Assembly: GCA_016235265.1 (NCBI GenBank)
Contig: JACRLI010000016.1
Coordinates: forward strand, 1 to 54,986
DNA from: Candidatus Eisenbacteria bacterium
GTDB taxonomy: Bacteria; Eisenbacteria; RBG-16-71-46; JACRLI01
Reading direction: 5' to 3'
Length of the DNA stretch: 54,986 nt
The notes below the pieces were generated by a model. It saw only the letters and a program-made list of their open reading frames with translations, made no database searches and was not told the origin of the DNA. Made by a program: the position numbers and the translations under genes. Below are positions 24,076 to 31,683 of the stretch, in pieces; positions within the stretch are counted from its first letter, which is position 1, and every line of letters starts with the position of its first letter.

Positions 24076-24081
24076 TATAAT
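24076..24081 (+). promoter_or_regulatory. -10 element (TATAAT) of the lipoprotein gene
   Basis: A perfect TATAAT lies 58 bases before the ATG at 24139. No -35 match is present at 16-18 bases; that position is occupied by the 16-bp repeat array, which suggests activator dependence. Confidence 0.45.
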
Positions 24082-24138
24082 GCGCCGGGGGCCCCGGCCC
24101 CGTGACCCCCGAGCCGCCGTCACCCGGAGGAGAATTCC

Positions 24139-25485
24139 ATGCGCCGCTCCGCGTTTCGAGTCGCCCTGCTGATGGTCTGCCTGCTGGGACTGGCGTGCGC
24201 CAGCCCCGAGAAGCTCACCCGCCAGAGCGAGGAGGCTCTCGCGGGCGGGGACGCCAACACGGCGTACGAGAAGGCCCGCAAGGCACTCGACAAGGAGCCC
24301 GCCGGCGAGCGCGCCCACCAGGCCATGACCGCCGCGGCGGCGAAGCTCATGGAAGGCTGGCGCCGCGAGATCACCACACTGGCCTCAGCCGACACGCTGA
24401 GCGCCGGCCTGCGCTGCCGCGACCTGGACGCCTTCCGCCGCGAGCTCTCCGAGTACCGCGTGAGCCTGCCCACCGACAACGACTTCGCCCGCGACGAGCG
24501 CGCCATCCGCGGGGGCGCCGCCGACATCTACTACCGGCGCGGGACGGCCGAGCTGGCTGACCGCCGGCCGCGCAAGGCCTACGACGACTTCCTGGTGGCC
24601 CGGGACATCTTCCCGGGCTTCCGCGACGTGGAGTCGCTGATCCGGCAGGCCTACAACAACGCGGTCTCTCACGTGGCGCTGCTGCCCTTCGCCAACGAGA
24701 CGGACGTGCGCGGGCTGTCCATGGAGATCTCGGACCGCGTGTACGGCGAGGTGGTGCGCCGCATCACCCAGAAGGATTTCCGGTTCACGGTGCTGATAGA
24801 CCGCGAGCAGGTCTATCAGCAGGTCCCGGTATCCAGCCTGAGCCACCTGAGCCGCGAGGAGGCGGTGCGTATCGGGCGCAAGCTGGGCGCCGACGTGGTG
24901 ATCTGCGGCAGGTTCCACAGCGTGGATGCCACCACCAACAACGACAGCTTCCGCCAGCCGGTGGCGCGGCACGAGACTTTCCGGGACGAGTCGGGCGCCA
25001 CTTCGGACCGCTTCGTCGAGGACCTCATGGAGGTGCTGCTGCGGCACCGCACGGTCTCCGTGGGCTGCGACGTCGAGGCGCTGGACACCGGCGACGGCGC
25101 GATCCTGGAACGCGACGCGTCCACCGCGCGCGCCGAGGCGCGCACCATCTACACCCAGTACGTGCCACGCGACGACGTGGACTCGTATGCGCTGTACGCA
25201 CCCGAATTGAAGAAGACGGAGCCCGAAAAGGCCAGGACCATCGAGAAGAACTGGAAGGAGAAGGTGGGCACGTGGAAGCTGCCCGAGCTGCTGACGCACG
25301 CGAAGAAGGAGCAGGAGCGCTCCGCGTGGAAGCCGGCCTTCCGAAGTGAATTCTACTCCGAGACGCGCAATCACCCGGTGTTCCTGGGTGACCTGCCGCC
25401 CGTGGGAGACCTGGCCTTCATCGCCCTCGACGACACCTGGCAGCCGGTCTTGTCGATGTTAAGATCCCTCGAGCGGGGGCCGTAA
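24139..25485 (+). CDS. Lipoprotein with CsgG-like domain
   Basis: ATG 24139 has GGAGGAG at an ideal distance. The signal ends in a lipobox (LLGLAC, Cys20), so the mature protein is lipid-anchored. Residues 25-170 are helical and TPR-like (ALAGGDANTAYEKARKALDK). Residues 175-275 resemble the CsgG/curli-assembly fold (VALLPFANETDVRGLSMEIS, then LIDREQVYQQVP and LGADVVICGRF). It probably acts in the envelope, in surface assembly or as a periplasmic sensor of the same fold. The C-terminal 130 residues have no recognisable domain. It stands alone between divergent and tandem neighbours; the histidine kinase follows after 136 bases on the same strand. Confidence 0.82.
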   Translation: MRRSAFRVALLMVCLLGLACASPEKLTRQSEEALAGGDANTAYEKARKALDKEPAGERAHQAMTAAAAKLMEGWRREITTLASADTLSAGLRCRDLDAFRRELSEYRVSLPTDNDFARDERAIRGGAADIYYRRGTAELADRRPRKAYDDFLVARDIFPGFRDVESLIRQAYNNAVSHVALLPFANETDVRGLSMEISDRVYGEVVRRITQKDFRFTVLIDREQVYQQVPVSSLSHLSREEAVRIGRKLGADVVICGRFHSVDATTNNDSFRQPVARHETFRDESGATSDRFVEDLMEVLLRHRTVSVGCDVEALDTGDGAILERDASTARAEARTIYTQYVPRDDVDSYALYAPELKKTEPEKARTIEKNWKEKVGTWKLPELLTHAKKEQERSAWKPAFRSEFYSETRNHPVFLGDLPPVGDLAFIALDDTWQPVLSMLRSLERGP

Positions 25486-25621
25486 ACTCCCCCGGGGACG
25501 GTCCCTGCGGCCGACCGCCCCCCGCCCCCGGGGCCGAGGGGGGGTTGCTTCCGGGCGCCTCCCCGAATCGGGCCGCACGCCCAGACTCCTCGCGCACCCG
25601 CGCGCCCCTGGAGCCCGCAGC

Positions 25622-27754
25622 ATGCATAGGGATCCGACCCTTCCGTCCGAATCGTCCCTGGACCTGTCTTCGCAGATCGACGAGCTTCGCCGCACCCGGG
25701 CCGAGCTGGAGCAGGGTGGCTGGGCCACCGAGGCGTTCCACGCCATCTCGGAAGGCATGACCTTCGAGACAGGGGCCGGTTTCTTCCGCACCCTGGTGTC
25801 GAGCCTCGCCCGAGCCATCCAGGCGGACTTCGCGCTCGTGGGCGAGCTGATCCCCGGATCTCCGGCCCGGGTGCGCACGCTGTCGCTGTTCGCGGACGGC
25901 CAGCACCTCGAGGACATGACCTACGAGCTGGCCGGCTCCCCCTGCGAGACCGTGGTCGGCAAGAAGGTCTGCTCCTACGCCTCCGGAGTCGCCGACCTGT
26001 TCCCCGCGGACACGTTGCTGCGCGAGATCGGCGTCGAGGGCTACGTGGGCGTGCCGCTGTTCGACTCCCACGACACCCCCCAGGGGATTATGGTGGCGCT
26101 GTTCCGCCGGCCGCTGGCGCAACCCGCGCGCGCGGAGGCGGTGATGCAGGTCTTCTCCACGCGCACCGCCGCCGAGATGGAGCGCATGCGCACGCACGCC
26201 GCGCTGTGCGAGAGCGAGGCCCTGCTGCGCGCCACGCTGGAGGCCACCGCCGACGGCATCCTGGTGGTGGACCGGGACCGCTTCGTCACCAGCGTCAACT
26301 CCCGCTTCCTGGATATGTGGCGCATCCCGCGCACCATCCTCGCCAACAAGGCGCGGGTGGCGGACGCGGAGCTGCTCTCCCGCGTAGGGGACGACCTGAA
26401 GGACCCGGCCGCGTTCGTGGCGCGGGTCGAGGAGCTGTACGCCAGCGCCGAGCCCGACTTCGACACCATCCACTTCCGAGACGAGCGCGTGTTCGAGCGC
26501 TACTCCTGCCCGCTGATGCGCGACGGCGAGATCGCCGGGCGGGTGTGGAGCTTCCGCGACGTCACCTCGCGCCGCAGGGCCGAGGAGGAGCGCCGGCGGA
26601 TCGAGACGCAGATGCTCAAGACCCAGAAGCTCGAGAGCCTGGGTGTGCTGGCCGGCGGCATCGCGCACGACTTCAACAACCTGCTGACCACGATCCTGTG
26701 CAACGCCGACATGGCCGCGGCCACCACCGCTCCGTCCACCCGGACTCACGACCACCTGCGGGAGGTCATCGCCGCCTCGCAGCGCGCGGCGGGCCTGTGC
26801 CGGCAGATGCTGGCCTACGCGGGCGGCGGCACGATCGTCAAGCGCCCCCTGGACGTCAGCGCGACCGCCCGCGAGCTGGCCGGGATCCTGGACGTGTCGG
26901 TGTCGAAGAAGGCCACGTTCCGCCTGGAGTTGGGAGAGGACCTGCCCGCGGTTCTGGGCGACGGCGCGCAACTGGGCCAGGTGATGATGAACCTGATCCT
27001 CAACGCCTCGGAGGCCCTGGAGGGCGATCCGGGGGTGATCTCGGTGGCCACGCACCGGCAGGATTGCGGCCGGGCGGCTCTCGAGGCGGCGGGGCTCGCG
27101 GACAAGCTGCGCGAAGGCGTGTACGTGGTCCTGGAAGTGTCAGACTCCGGCCGGGGCATGGACGCGGCCACCCTGGAGCGCATCTTCGACCCGTTCTTCA
27201 GCACCAAGTTCACCGGGCGCGGACTGGGCCTGGCGGCGGTGCAGGGCATTGTGCACGCGCACGACGGCGCGGTGCACGTGGAGAGCCGCCCGGGCGAGGG
27301 CACCACGTTCCGGGTGTACCTGCCCGCGTGCGGCGGGGATGTGGCGACGGTGGAGGACTCCCGGCCGGCGACGCCGGGCGAACCCGCGCACCGGACCATC
27401 CTGGTGGTGGACGACGAGGAGTCCATACGGTTGAGCGGGCAGATGGCACTGGAGGCCCTGGGCTACCGCGTGTTCCTGGCAGCCAACGGCCGGGAGGCGG
27501 TGGAGACATTCCGGGCCCAGGCAGGGGCGATCGACGGGGTGCTGCTGGACCTCACCATGCCCGAGATGGACGGCCGCGAGACCTTCCACGAACTCCGCAG
27601 GCTCCGGCCGGACGTGCGGGTGGTCCTGGCCACCGGCTACGCCGCCCAGGACGTGGCCCGCGGGTTCACCGAGGACCGGCTGGCCGGATTCATCCAGAAG
27701 CCCTACCGCCCCGCGGAACTGGCCGAGGTGATGGCCCGGGCGCTGGCGGCCTAG
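25622..27754 (+). CDS. Hybrid sensor histidine kinase (GAF-PAS-HisKA-HATPase-REC)
   Basis: A cytoplasmic kinase of 710 residues with no transmembrane segment. A short N-terminal coiled coil leads into a GAF domain (about 45-190) and a PAS domain (about 200-315, TADGILVVDRDRFV). Then comes HisKA with the phospho-acceptor in GGIAHDFNNLL (His349), an HATPase with N box MMNLILNASEAL, and G boxes DSGRGMD and GRGLGLAAVQG. A C-terminal receiver domain (ILVVDDEES, acceptor Asp643 in LLDLTMPEMDG, Lys in IQKPYRP) ends the protein. This architecture is the widespread soluble PAS kinase with an attached receiver. No output regulator is adjacent, so its target is unknown. The last codons lie in a 20-bp direct repeat. 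Confidence 0.93.
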   Translation: MHRDPTLPSESSLDLSSQIDELRRTRAELEQGGWATEAFHAISEGMTFETGAGFFRTLVSSLARAIQADFALVGELIPGSPARVRTLSLFADGQHLEDMTYELAGSPCETVVGKKVCSYASGVADLFPADTLLREIGVEGYVGVPLFDSHDTPQGIMVALFRRPLAQPARAEAVMQVFSTRTAAEMERMRTHAALCESEALLRATLEATADGILVVDRDRFVTSVNSRFLDMWRIPRTILANKARVADAELLSRVGDDLKDPAAFVARVEELYASAEPDFDTIHFRDERVFERYSCPLMRDGEIAGRVWSFRDVTSRRRAEEERRRIETQMLKTQKLESLGVLAGGIAHDFNNLLTTILCNADMAAATTAPSTRTHDHLREVIAASQRAAGLCRQMLAYAGGGTIVKRPLDVSATARELAGILDVSVSKKATFRLELGEDLPAVLGDGAQLGQVMMNLILNASEALEGDPGVISVATHRQDCGRAALEAAGLADKLREGVYVVLEVSDSGRGMDAATLERIFDPFFSTKFTGRGLGLAAVQGIVHAHDGAVHVESRPGEGTTFRVYLPACGGDVATVEDSRPATPGEPAHRTILVVDDEESIRLSGQMALEALGYRVFLAANGREAVETFRAQAGAIDGVLLDLTMPEMDGRETFHELRRLRPDVRVVLATGYAAQDVARGFTEDRLAGFIQKPYRPAELAEVMARALAA

Positions 27755-27828
27755 CCACCGCGATTCCGGCCCCAGAACTCGCGGTCTGGCCGAATCGCAC
27801 TGCAGGAGCCGGGCGCTGGCGGCCTAGC
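27736..27828. repeat. 20-bp exact direct repeat spanning the two convergent stop codons
   Basis: The same 20 bases (CCGGGCGCTGG...CTAGC) occur at 27736-27755 and 27809-27828. The first copy supplies the TAG of the histidine kinase; the palindromic CTAG in the second supplies the minus-strand TAG of the methyltransferase. Between the copies an imperfect inverted repeat (GCGATTC.GGCC with GGCCGAATCGC) may act as a terminator. Confidence 0.8.
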
Positions 27829-28465
27829 GGGTCCGCACGCTCAGCCCCAGCCCGTCGTCCAGCGGCAGCAGGCTGGAAGTGAAGTTCGGGTCCGCCCACA
27901 TCCGGCGCAGGTACTCGCGCACGCCCACGGTGGTCTTCTCGTCGGTGATGGACGGGTCCGCGACGCGCCCCGACCACAGCGTGTTGTGGATCAGCACCGC
28001 CCCGCCCACCCGCACCCGCTCCCGCACCAGGTCGTAGCTCTCCGGGTACTGCTCCTTGTCCACGTCCACGAAGATCACGTCGAACTCGCCGGGGGTGCGG
28101 CGCAGCACCTCGCGCGCGTCGCCGGTCTTGAACGCCACGCGGTCGGCGAGGCCGGCGCGGGCCAGGTACTCGCGCGCCTTCTCGGTGTTGTTCACGTCGC
28201 CGTCGGTGTGGAACACGCGCCCGTCGGGCGGCAGCGCCAGGGCGAACCACAGCGTGGAGTAGCCGTAGCCCGAGCCCATCTCGAACACCCGTTTCGCGCC
28301 GGTCATGCGCGCCACCTGGAACAGCACGCGACCGCACTCGGGGCCCACGATGGGGAACTTCTTCTCCGCGGCCACGGCCTCCATCTCGCGCAGCAGCGGG
28401 TGATCGTGCTGCGCGAGGCGGAGCAGGTATTCGGCGATGCGCGGCTCGAGGACGTGCGAGGGCAT
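27824..28465 (-). CDS. Class I SAM-dependent O-methyltransferase
   Basis: A 213-residue member of the caffeoyl-CoA/catechol O-methyltransferase family (Methyltransf_3). ATG 28465 follows GGAGG. The N-terminal helix region (PECGRVLFQVARMTGAKR) is followed by the SAM-binding motif VFEMGSGYGYSTLWFA. Next are the acidic FHTDGDVNN, the DVIFVDVDKEQYPE metal/catalytic segment and GGAVLIHNTLW. Substrate specificity cannot be read. It lies 44 bases after the zinc-ribbon gene on the same strand. Confidence 0.92.
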   Translation of the reverse strand: MPSHVLEPRIAEYLLRLAQHDHPLLREMEAVAAEKKFPIVGPECGRVLFQVARMTGAKRVFEMGSGYGYSTLWFALALPPDGRVFHTDGDVNNTEKAREYLARAGLADRVAFKTGDAREVLRRTPGEFDVIFVDVDKEQYPESYDLVRERVRVGGAVLIHNTLWSGRVADPSITDEKTTVGVREYLRRMWADPNFTSSLLPLDDGLGLSVRTR

Positions 28466-28509
28466 GGCGCCTCCGTGAACGAACCCGGGGCGGCCCCGCG
28501 GCCGCCCCG

Positions 28510-28680
28510 CTATGGATCCGAGCAGTCCCGCATGAACCCGCAGGAGTGGCACACCAGCTTGCAGTGGTGCTCCTGCATGGGCGAGCCGCAGATGTCGCAC
28601 GGCACCGCTTCGGGACGTCGTCTCACTTCCTTGTCCGGCTGCTTCGGCTCGAAACCCGCATCCCTGGGGAAAAGGTCCAT
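28510..28680 (-). CDS. Small zinc-ribbon protein (56 aa)
   Basis: ATG 28680 to TAG 28510 with GGAGGATCC upstream. The second half is a compact four-cysteine knuckle: CDICGSPM then CKLVCHSCGFMRDCSDP. This is a recurrent small bacterial protein type whose C-terminal CSDP I recall from other genomes, with no assigned function. It sits between the ferredoxin (start 28976, stop 28728) and the O-methyltransferase on the same strand, with gaps of 47 and 44 bases, so the three are probably cotranscribed. The Zn-binding role is inferred from the cysteines only. Confidence 0.8.
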   Translation of the reverse strand: MDLFPRDAGFEPKQPDKEVRRRPEAVPCDICGSPMQEHHCKLVCHSCGFMRDCSDP

Positions 28681-28727
28681 CCTTGGATCCTCCGCGACCG
28701 GGGTGTTTCAGCGTTCCTGACGACGAT

Positions 28728-28976
28728 CTAAGGCTGCGGCTTCTTCTGATAGAAGTCCGCGTTCTTCTGGATGAAGTCCTTCCACTTGTCGGGCACATCC
28801 ACGTCCAGAAAGATCGCGTTCACCGGGCAGGCCGGCTCGCAGGCCGCGCACTCGATGCACTCGTCCGGGTTGATGAACAGCTGGTTCTCCCCGGGGTGAA
28901 TGCAGTCCACCGGGCAGACCTCCACGCAGGACTTATCAGTCACCCCGAGACAGGGTTCGGTGATCACGTAGGGCAT
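28728..28976 (-). CDS. Ferredoxin with two iron-sulfur clusters (7Fe/8Fe type)
   Basis: An 82-residue soluble electron carrier. The N-terminal cluster motif is C9-x7-C17-x3-C21-P (CVEVCPVDCI); the second is CIECAACEPACP. The first site lacks the extra cysteine of a regular 4Fe-4S motif, which fits a 3Fe-4S centre as in FdxA-type seven-iron ferredoxins. ATG 28976 begins MPYVITEPC, the usual start of this family, and an AAGGAGC ribosome site lies upstream. It is divergent from fabL with 177 bases between them. Its physiological partner is not identifiable. Confidence 0.93.
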   Translation of the reverse strand: MPYVITEPCLGVTDKSCVEVCPVDCIHPGENQLFINPDECIECAACEPACPVNAIFLDVDVPDKWKDFIQKNADFYQKKPQP

Positions 28977-29153
28977 CGCAGGCTCCTTACAGGGCACAAA
29001 ACTCGGCCGGCCAACCGCGCCATCATCCTCCGGCTCCGCTCCAACGTCAAGGGCCAATTGGAAATAGCTGACTTGACGCCCCCGCCCCGGTACGGCAATC
29101 TCCCGGCACCTGAGGCTGGCCGCCTTTCGAATTACATAACTGGAGGTAGTGCT

Positions 29154-29915
29154 GTGAAACCCTTCGCGGGCAAGGTCGCCTTCGTCACCGGGGGCACCCG
29201 GGGCATCGGGCTGGCGACCGCCCGGGAGTTTGCCCGTCGCGGCGCGGACGTGGCCATCTCGTTCTTCACCAACCGCACCCACGCCCAGAACGCTCAGAAG
29301 GAGTTGGAGTCCTACGGGGTCCGGGTGGCCCTGCTGCGCGGCAACGTGGGCAATCCCGAGCACGTGGAACAGATGTTCAAGAACCTCGAGGAGAAGCTCG
29401 GGCGCCTGGACTTCTACGTGGCCAACGCCGCCATGGGAGTGATGAAGCCCCTCGAAGAGCTGACCCTGGCCGACTGGGACCGCACCATGGAAGTGAACGT
29501 GCGTTCCCTGATGCAGGCCGGCCAGCTCTCTCTGAAGCTGATGAAGAAGCACGGCCAGGGCGGACGGATCGTGGCCATCTCCAGCATGGGCGCGGTGCGC
29601 TACATCCCCAACTACGCCGCCCTGGGCTCCGCCAAGGCGGCCATCGAGTCGCTGGTCCGCTTCCTGGCGGTGGAGTTCGCGCCCCACAAGGTCTTAGTGA
29701 ACTGCGTGCACGCCGGCATGGTGGACACCGACTCGCTCAAGCGCTTCCAGGACCGCGAGGCGCTGCTGCAGGACAACCTGCGCCGCACCCCGATGGGCCG
29801 CCTCGGCACCCCCGAGGACATTGCCCGGACCGTGGCGATGCTGTGCGGCGAGGAAGCCGGATGGATCGTGGGGCAGAGCGTGGTGGTGGACGGGGGGTTT
29901 TCGGTTAATGGGTGA
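29154..29915 (+). CDS. fabL: Enoyl-[acyl-carrier-protein] reductase FabL-like (SDR)
   Basis: Short-chain dehydrogenase of 253 residues. GTG 29154 has GGAGGT at six bases. NAD(P) binding is shown by VTGGTRGIG and the NAAMG motif. The catalytic pair is Y-x6-K (NYAALGSAK) rather than the Y-x3-K of FabG. That spacing, together with SISSMGAVRY-like and VDTDSLKRF segments, fits FabL (enoyl-ACP reductase III) of Bacillus. Its job would be the last step of fatty-acid elongation. It stands alone, divergent from the ferredoxin. A plain SDR of another specificity cannot be excluded. Confidence 0.85.
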   Translation: MKPFAGKVAFVTGGTRGIGLATAREFARRGADVAISFFTNRTHAQNAQKELESYGVRVALLRGNVGNPEHVEQMFKNLEEKLGRLDFYVANAAMGVMKPLEELTLADWDRTMEVNVRSLMQAGQLSLKLMKKHGQGGRIVAISSMGAVRYIPNYAALGSAKAAIESLVRFLAVEFAPHKVLVNCVHAGMVDTDSLKRFQDREALLQDNLRRTPMGRLGTPEDIARTVAMLCGEEAGWIVGQSVVVDGGFSVNG

Positions 29916-29972
29916 GGAGAGAGCGGGGACGCGCTCAACTCCACGCATTCGGCACAGGTCCCGCTGCTTACC

Positions 29973-30194
29973 TTACCACTGGTAGACTGGCACGAACCTT
30001 CCGACTTCGGGAACGTACATCTTCGGGATTTCAGACTGGACGGGCGATTCGGGCACGTACAGGATGATCACCTTGCCTCTGCGGAGGCGTCTGAGCATTC
30101 CCTTGGCGACACCCGAGGCTCTCGCGCGATCCATGCCACACTCGCTCATGAGGAACGGAATTGCCGTACAGTAGACCGGATTGTCGGGATACAT
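29973..30194 (-). CDS. Small hypothetical protein (73 aa)
   Basis: The frame from ATG 30194 encodes a basic middle (AKGMLRRLRRGKVIILYV) and a hydrophobic C-terminus (YVPEVGRFVPVYQW). No ribosome-binding site precedes 30194; an internal ATG at 30134 is an alternative. The gene is noticeably less GC-rich than its surroundings and follows the 30220-30741 gene on the same strand by 25 bases. No family recognised; it may not be translated. Confidence 0.35.
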   Translation of the reverse strand: MYPDNPVYCTAIPFLMSECGMDRARASGVAKGMLRRLRRGKVIILYVPESPVQSEIPKMYVPEVGRFVPVYQW

Positions 30195-30219
30195 TTTAAC
30201 ATGGGCCAGCGATGATCAG

Positions 30220-30741
30220 TCACCATCGGTCGGAGTGGGTCTGAGGCACTGTCGTCGCTGACATCGCTCTCTCCAGGGGACTTCCCACCGCCACCTCCCC
30301 GCTCACGAACGCCTCCCGCCCCGAGTCCGTCAACGCCACCATCCACCTCTCCCCCACTCGGATCCGCATCACGCAGCCGCTGGCGAGCAACACCTCGTCC
30401 GGCTCCAGGAACGTGGCGAGCCTTCGCGCTTCGTCCCCGTCCGCGATGAGCCGACACATCTCCTCCACGTCCAGGAACACCGGAACGCGGGGACATGTGC
30501 CTTCGGAGAGGAACAAGTACGCCAGGATGCGGACCTCGAGGATGTTGAGGCCGCAGTTGTCCGCCAGCCCCAGCGGGCCGCGCTCGTGGGAGATCCCCGA
30601 GGTAAGGCCGAGGACCTCCCGCTCGCGGTGCAGGCGCAGCGCCTCGCACGCGCCCGCCGACTCCCGGCGGGCCCCGATCACCTGCGAGAGGCTCACCAGG
30701 TAGTCGAGCGCGGAGTGGAAGGGCTGGATGTCGTGGGCCAT
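30220..30741 (-). CDS. Hypothetical winged-helix-like protein
   Basis: ATG 30741 is preceded by AAGGAG at five bases; 173 residues. The segment LNILEVRILAYLFLSEG ... VFLDVEEMCRLIADG and the following VMRIRVGERWMVALTDSG have the helix-helix-wing pattern of the N-terminal domain found in some CDC48-type AAA ATPases. No ATPase domain follows here, so it could be a stand-alone relative or a truncated gene. The last 20 residues are low-complexity. A 9-bp-stem hairpin lies just upstream of the RBS. Function unknown. Confidence 0.62.
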   Translation of the reverse strand: MAHDIQPFHSALDYLVSLSQVIGARRESAGACEALRLHREREVLGLTSGISHERGPLGLADNCGLNILEVRILAYLFLSEGTCPRVPVFLDVEEMCRLIADGDEARRLATFLEPDEVLLASGCVMRIRVGERWMVALTDSGREAFVSGEVAVGSPLERAMSATTVPQTHSDRW

Positions 30742-30759
30742 GGGGGCTCCTTTGCTCGC

Positions 30760-30781
30760 GGGCAGGCATGAATGCCTGCCC
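30760..30781. repeat. Perfect hairpin upstream of the winged-helix-like gene
   Basis: GGGCAGGCA (30760-30768) and TGCCTGCCC (30773-30781) with a four-base loop. In minus-strand RNA it lies seven bases before the AAGGAG of the downstream gene. Such GGCAGGCAT palindromes recur as dispersed intergenic repeats in some bacterial genomes; only one copy is seen here. Confidence 0.6.
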
Positions 30782-30872
30782 AACCCCGATAGCCTACGCC
30801 ATCGGGAGCAACGGTCCCGCGAATGAGACTGTATTCCTGAGGGAAATCAGTACTTCGGACTGCGCGGACGCT

Positions 30873-31673
30873 CTATTCCAGCGTGCGCGACCACTTCACG
30901 AAGTCCTTCGGCGGCGGCTCCGGAAGCGCCTTCACGGCTGTGCGGAAGGCCTCCGCGGACGTCTCGGGCGAAAGCACCTCGGCGTCCCAGCGCCACAGAG
31001 TGAGCGCCTGGTGGATGTAGTAGGCGTCGCTGGCGGCGCGGAAGACGTGGGTGACGCTGCCGTCGGCCTGGGCCCGGGCGCCCTTGAACCGCGCGCGGTT
31101 GCGCTTCACCTCGGCCGCGGCCTTTCCGCGGAAGCGCATGCGCAGATTGAAGGCGAGTTCCTGGCGCGCGAAGAGGTCGGGGCGGATGTAGTCCTCCCAC
31201 TCGATGTGCGGGGAGCGCTTGAAGTGCTCCGCCGTCACCTCGAAGCCGAGGATGCGGTCCACGCGGTAGGTGGTGAGCTCGGGCCGCTTCGGATCGCGCG
31301 CGAACAGGTAGTCCGCCAGCGGCGCGCACAGGATGCGATGCGGGTGCAGGATGCGCTGGCGCCGGGTGCGGGTGTAGGCCGAGAAGTAGTCGGCGTCCAG
31401 GCACAGGCGCTCGTCAACGGCGTGCTGGATCCTGCGCAGCACCGCCGGAAGCTTGGGCGGGCGGATGCCGAAGCACGACCACATCACCTGGTCCTGCAGC
31501 GCGCGCCGCAGGCGCATGGGGACCCTCTCCAGCAGGTCGAAGTAGGCCTTGCGGCGCCGCTCGCGCAATTCCTCCACGCCGAGCATGCCGGCCGCGTCAA
31601 TGTCGGCCAGGTACCCGTCGCGCAATCTCAGGAAATCCTCGACGGTGGGGACGGTGCGGCGGCGCGCGGCCAT
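30873..31673 (-). CDS. WYL-domain-like protein without DNA-binding domain
   Basis: A 266-residue basic protein. The central part, HPHRILCAPLADYLFARD then YRVDRILGFEVTAEHF, follows the WYL pattern (beta strand, then R-x-Y-x-L-D-R-I-x-G-x-E). WYL domains bind nucleic-acid-like ligands and usually sit behind a helix-turn-helix, which is not evident in the N-terminal 90 residues. ATG 31673 starts ten bases after the stop of the M28 peptidase, so the gene is probably the end of that operon. Confidence in the family is moderate; a ligand or target cannot be named. Confidence 0.72.
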   Translation of the reverse strand: MAARRRTVPTVEDFLRLRDGYLADIDAAGMLGVEELRERRRKAYFDLLERVPMRLRRALQDQVMWSCFGIRPPKLPAVLRRIQHAVDERLCLDADYFSAYTRTRRQRILHPHRILCAPLADYLFARDPKRPELTTYRVDRILGFEVTAEHFKRSPHIEWEDYIRPDLFARQELAFNLRMRFRGKAAAEVKRNRARFKGARAQADGSVTHVFRAASDAYYIHQALTLWRWDAEVLSPETSAEAFRTAVKALPEPPPKDFVKWSRTLE

Positions 31674-31683
31674 GGGCGCTCTC

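Noticed and set aside
29041..29120. Promoter of fabL (TTGACG with 17-base spacing)
   Set aside because: The -35 is good, but the -10 position reads CAATCT, too poor to call.
28683..29153. Upstream extension of fabL
   Set aside because: It runs antisense through the ferredoxin gene; GTG 29154 has a perfect RBS and matches the length of FabL.
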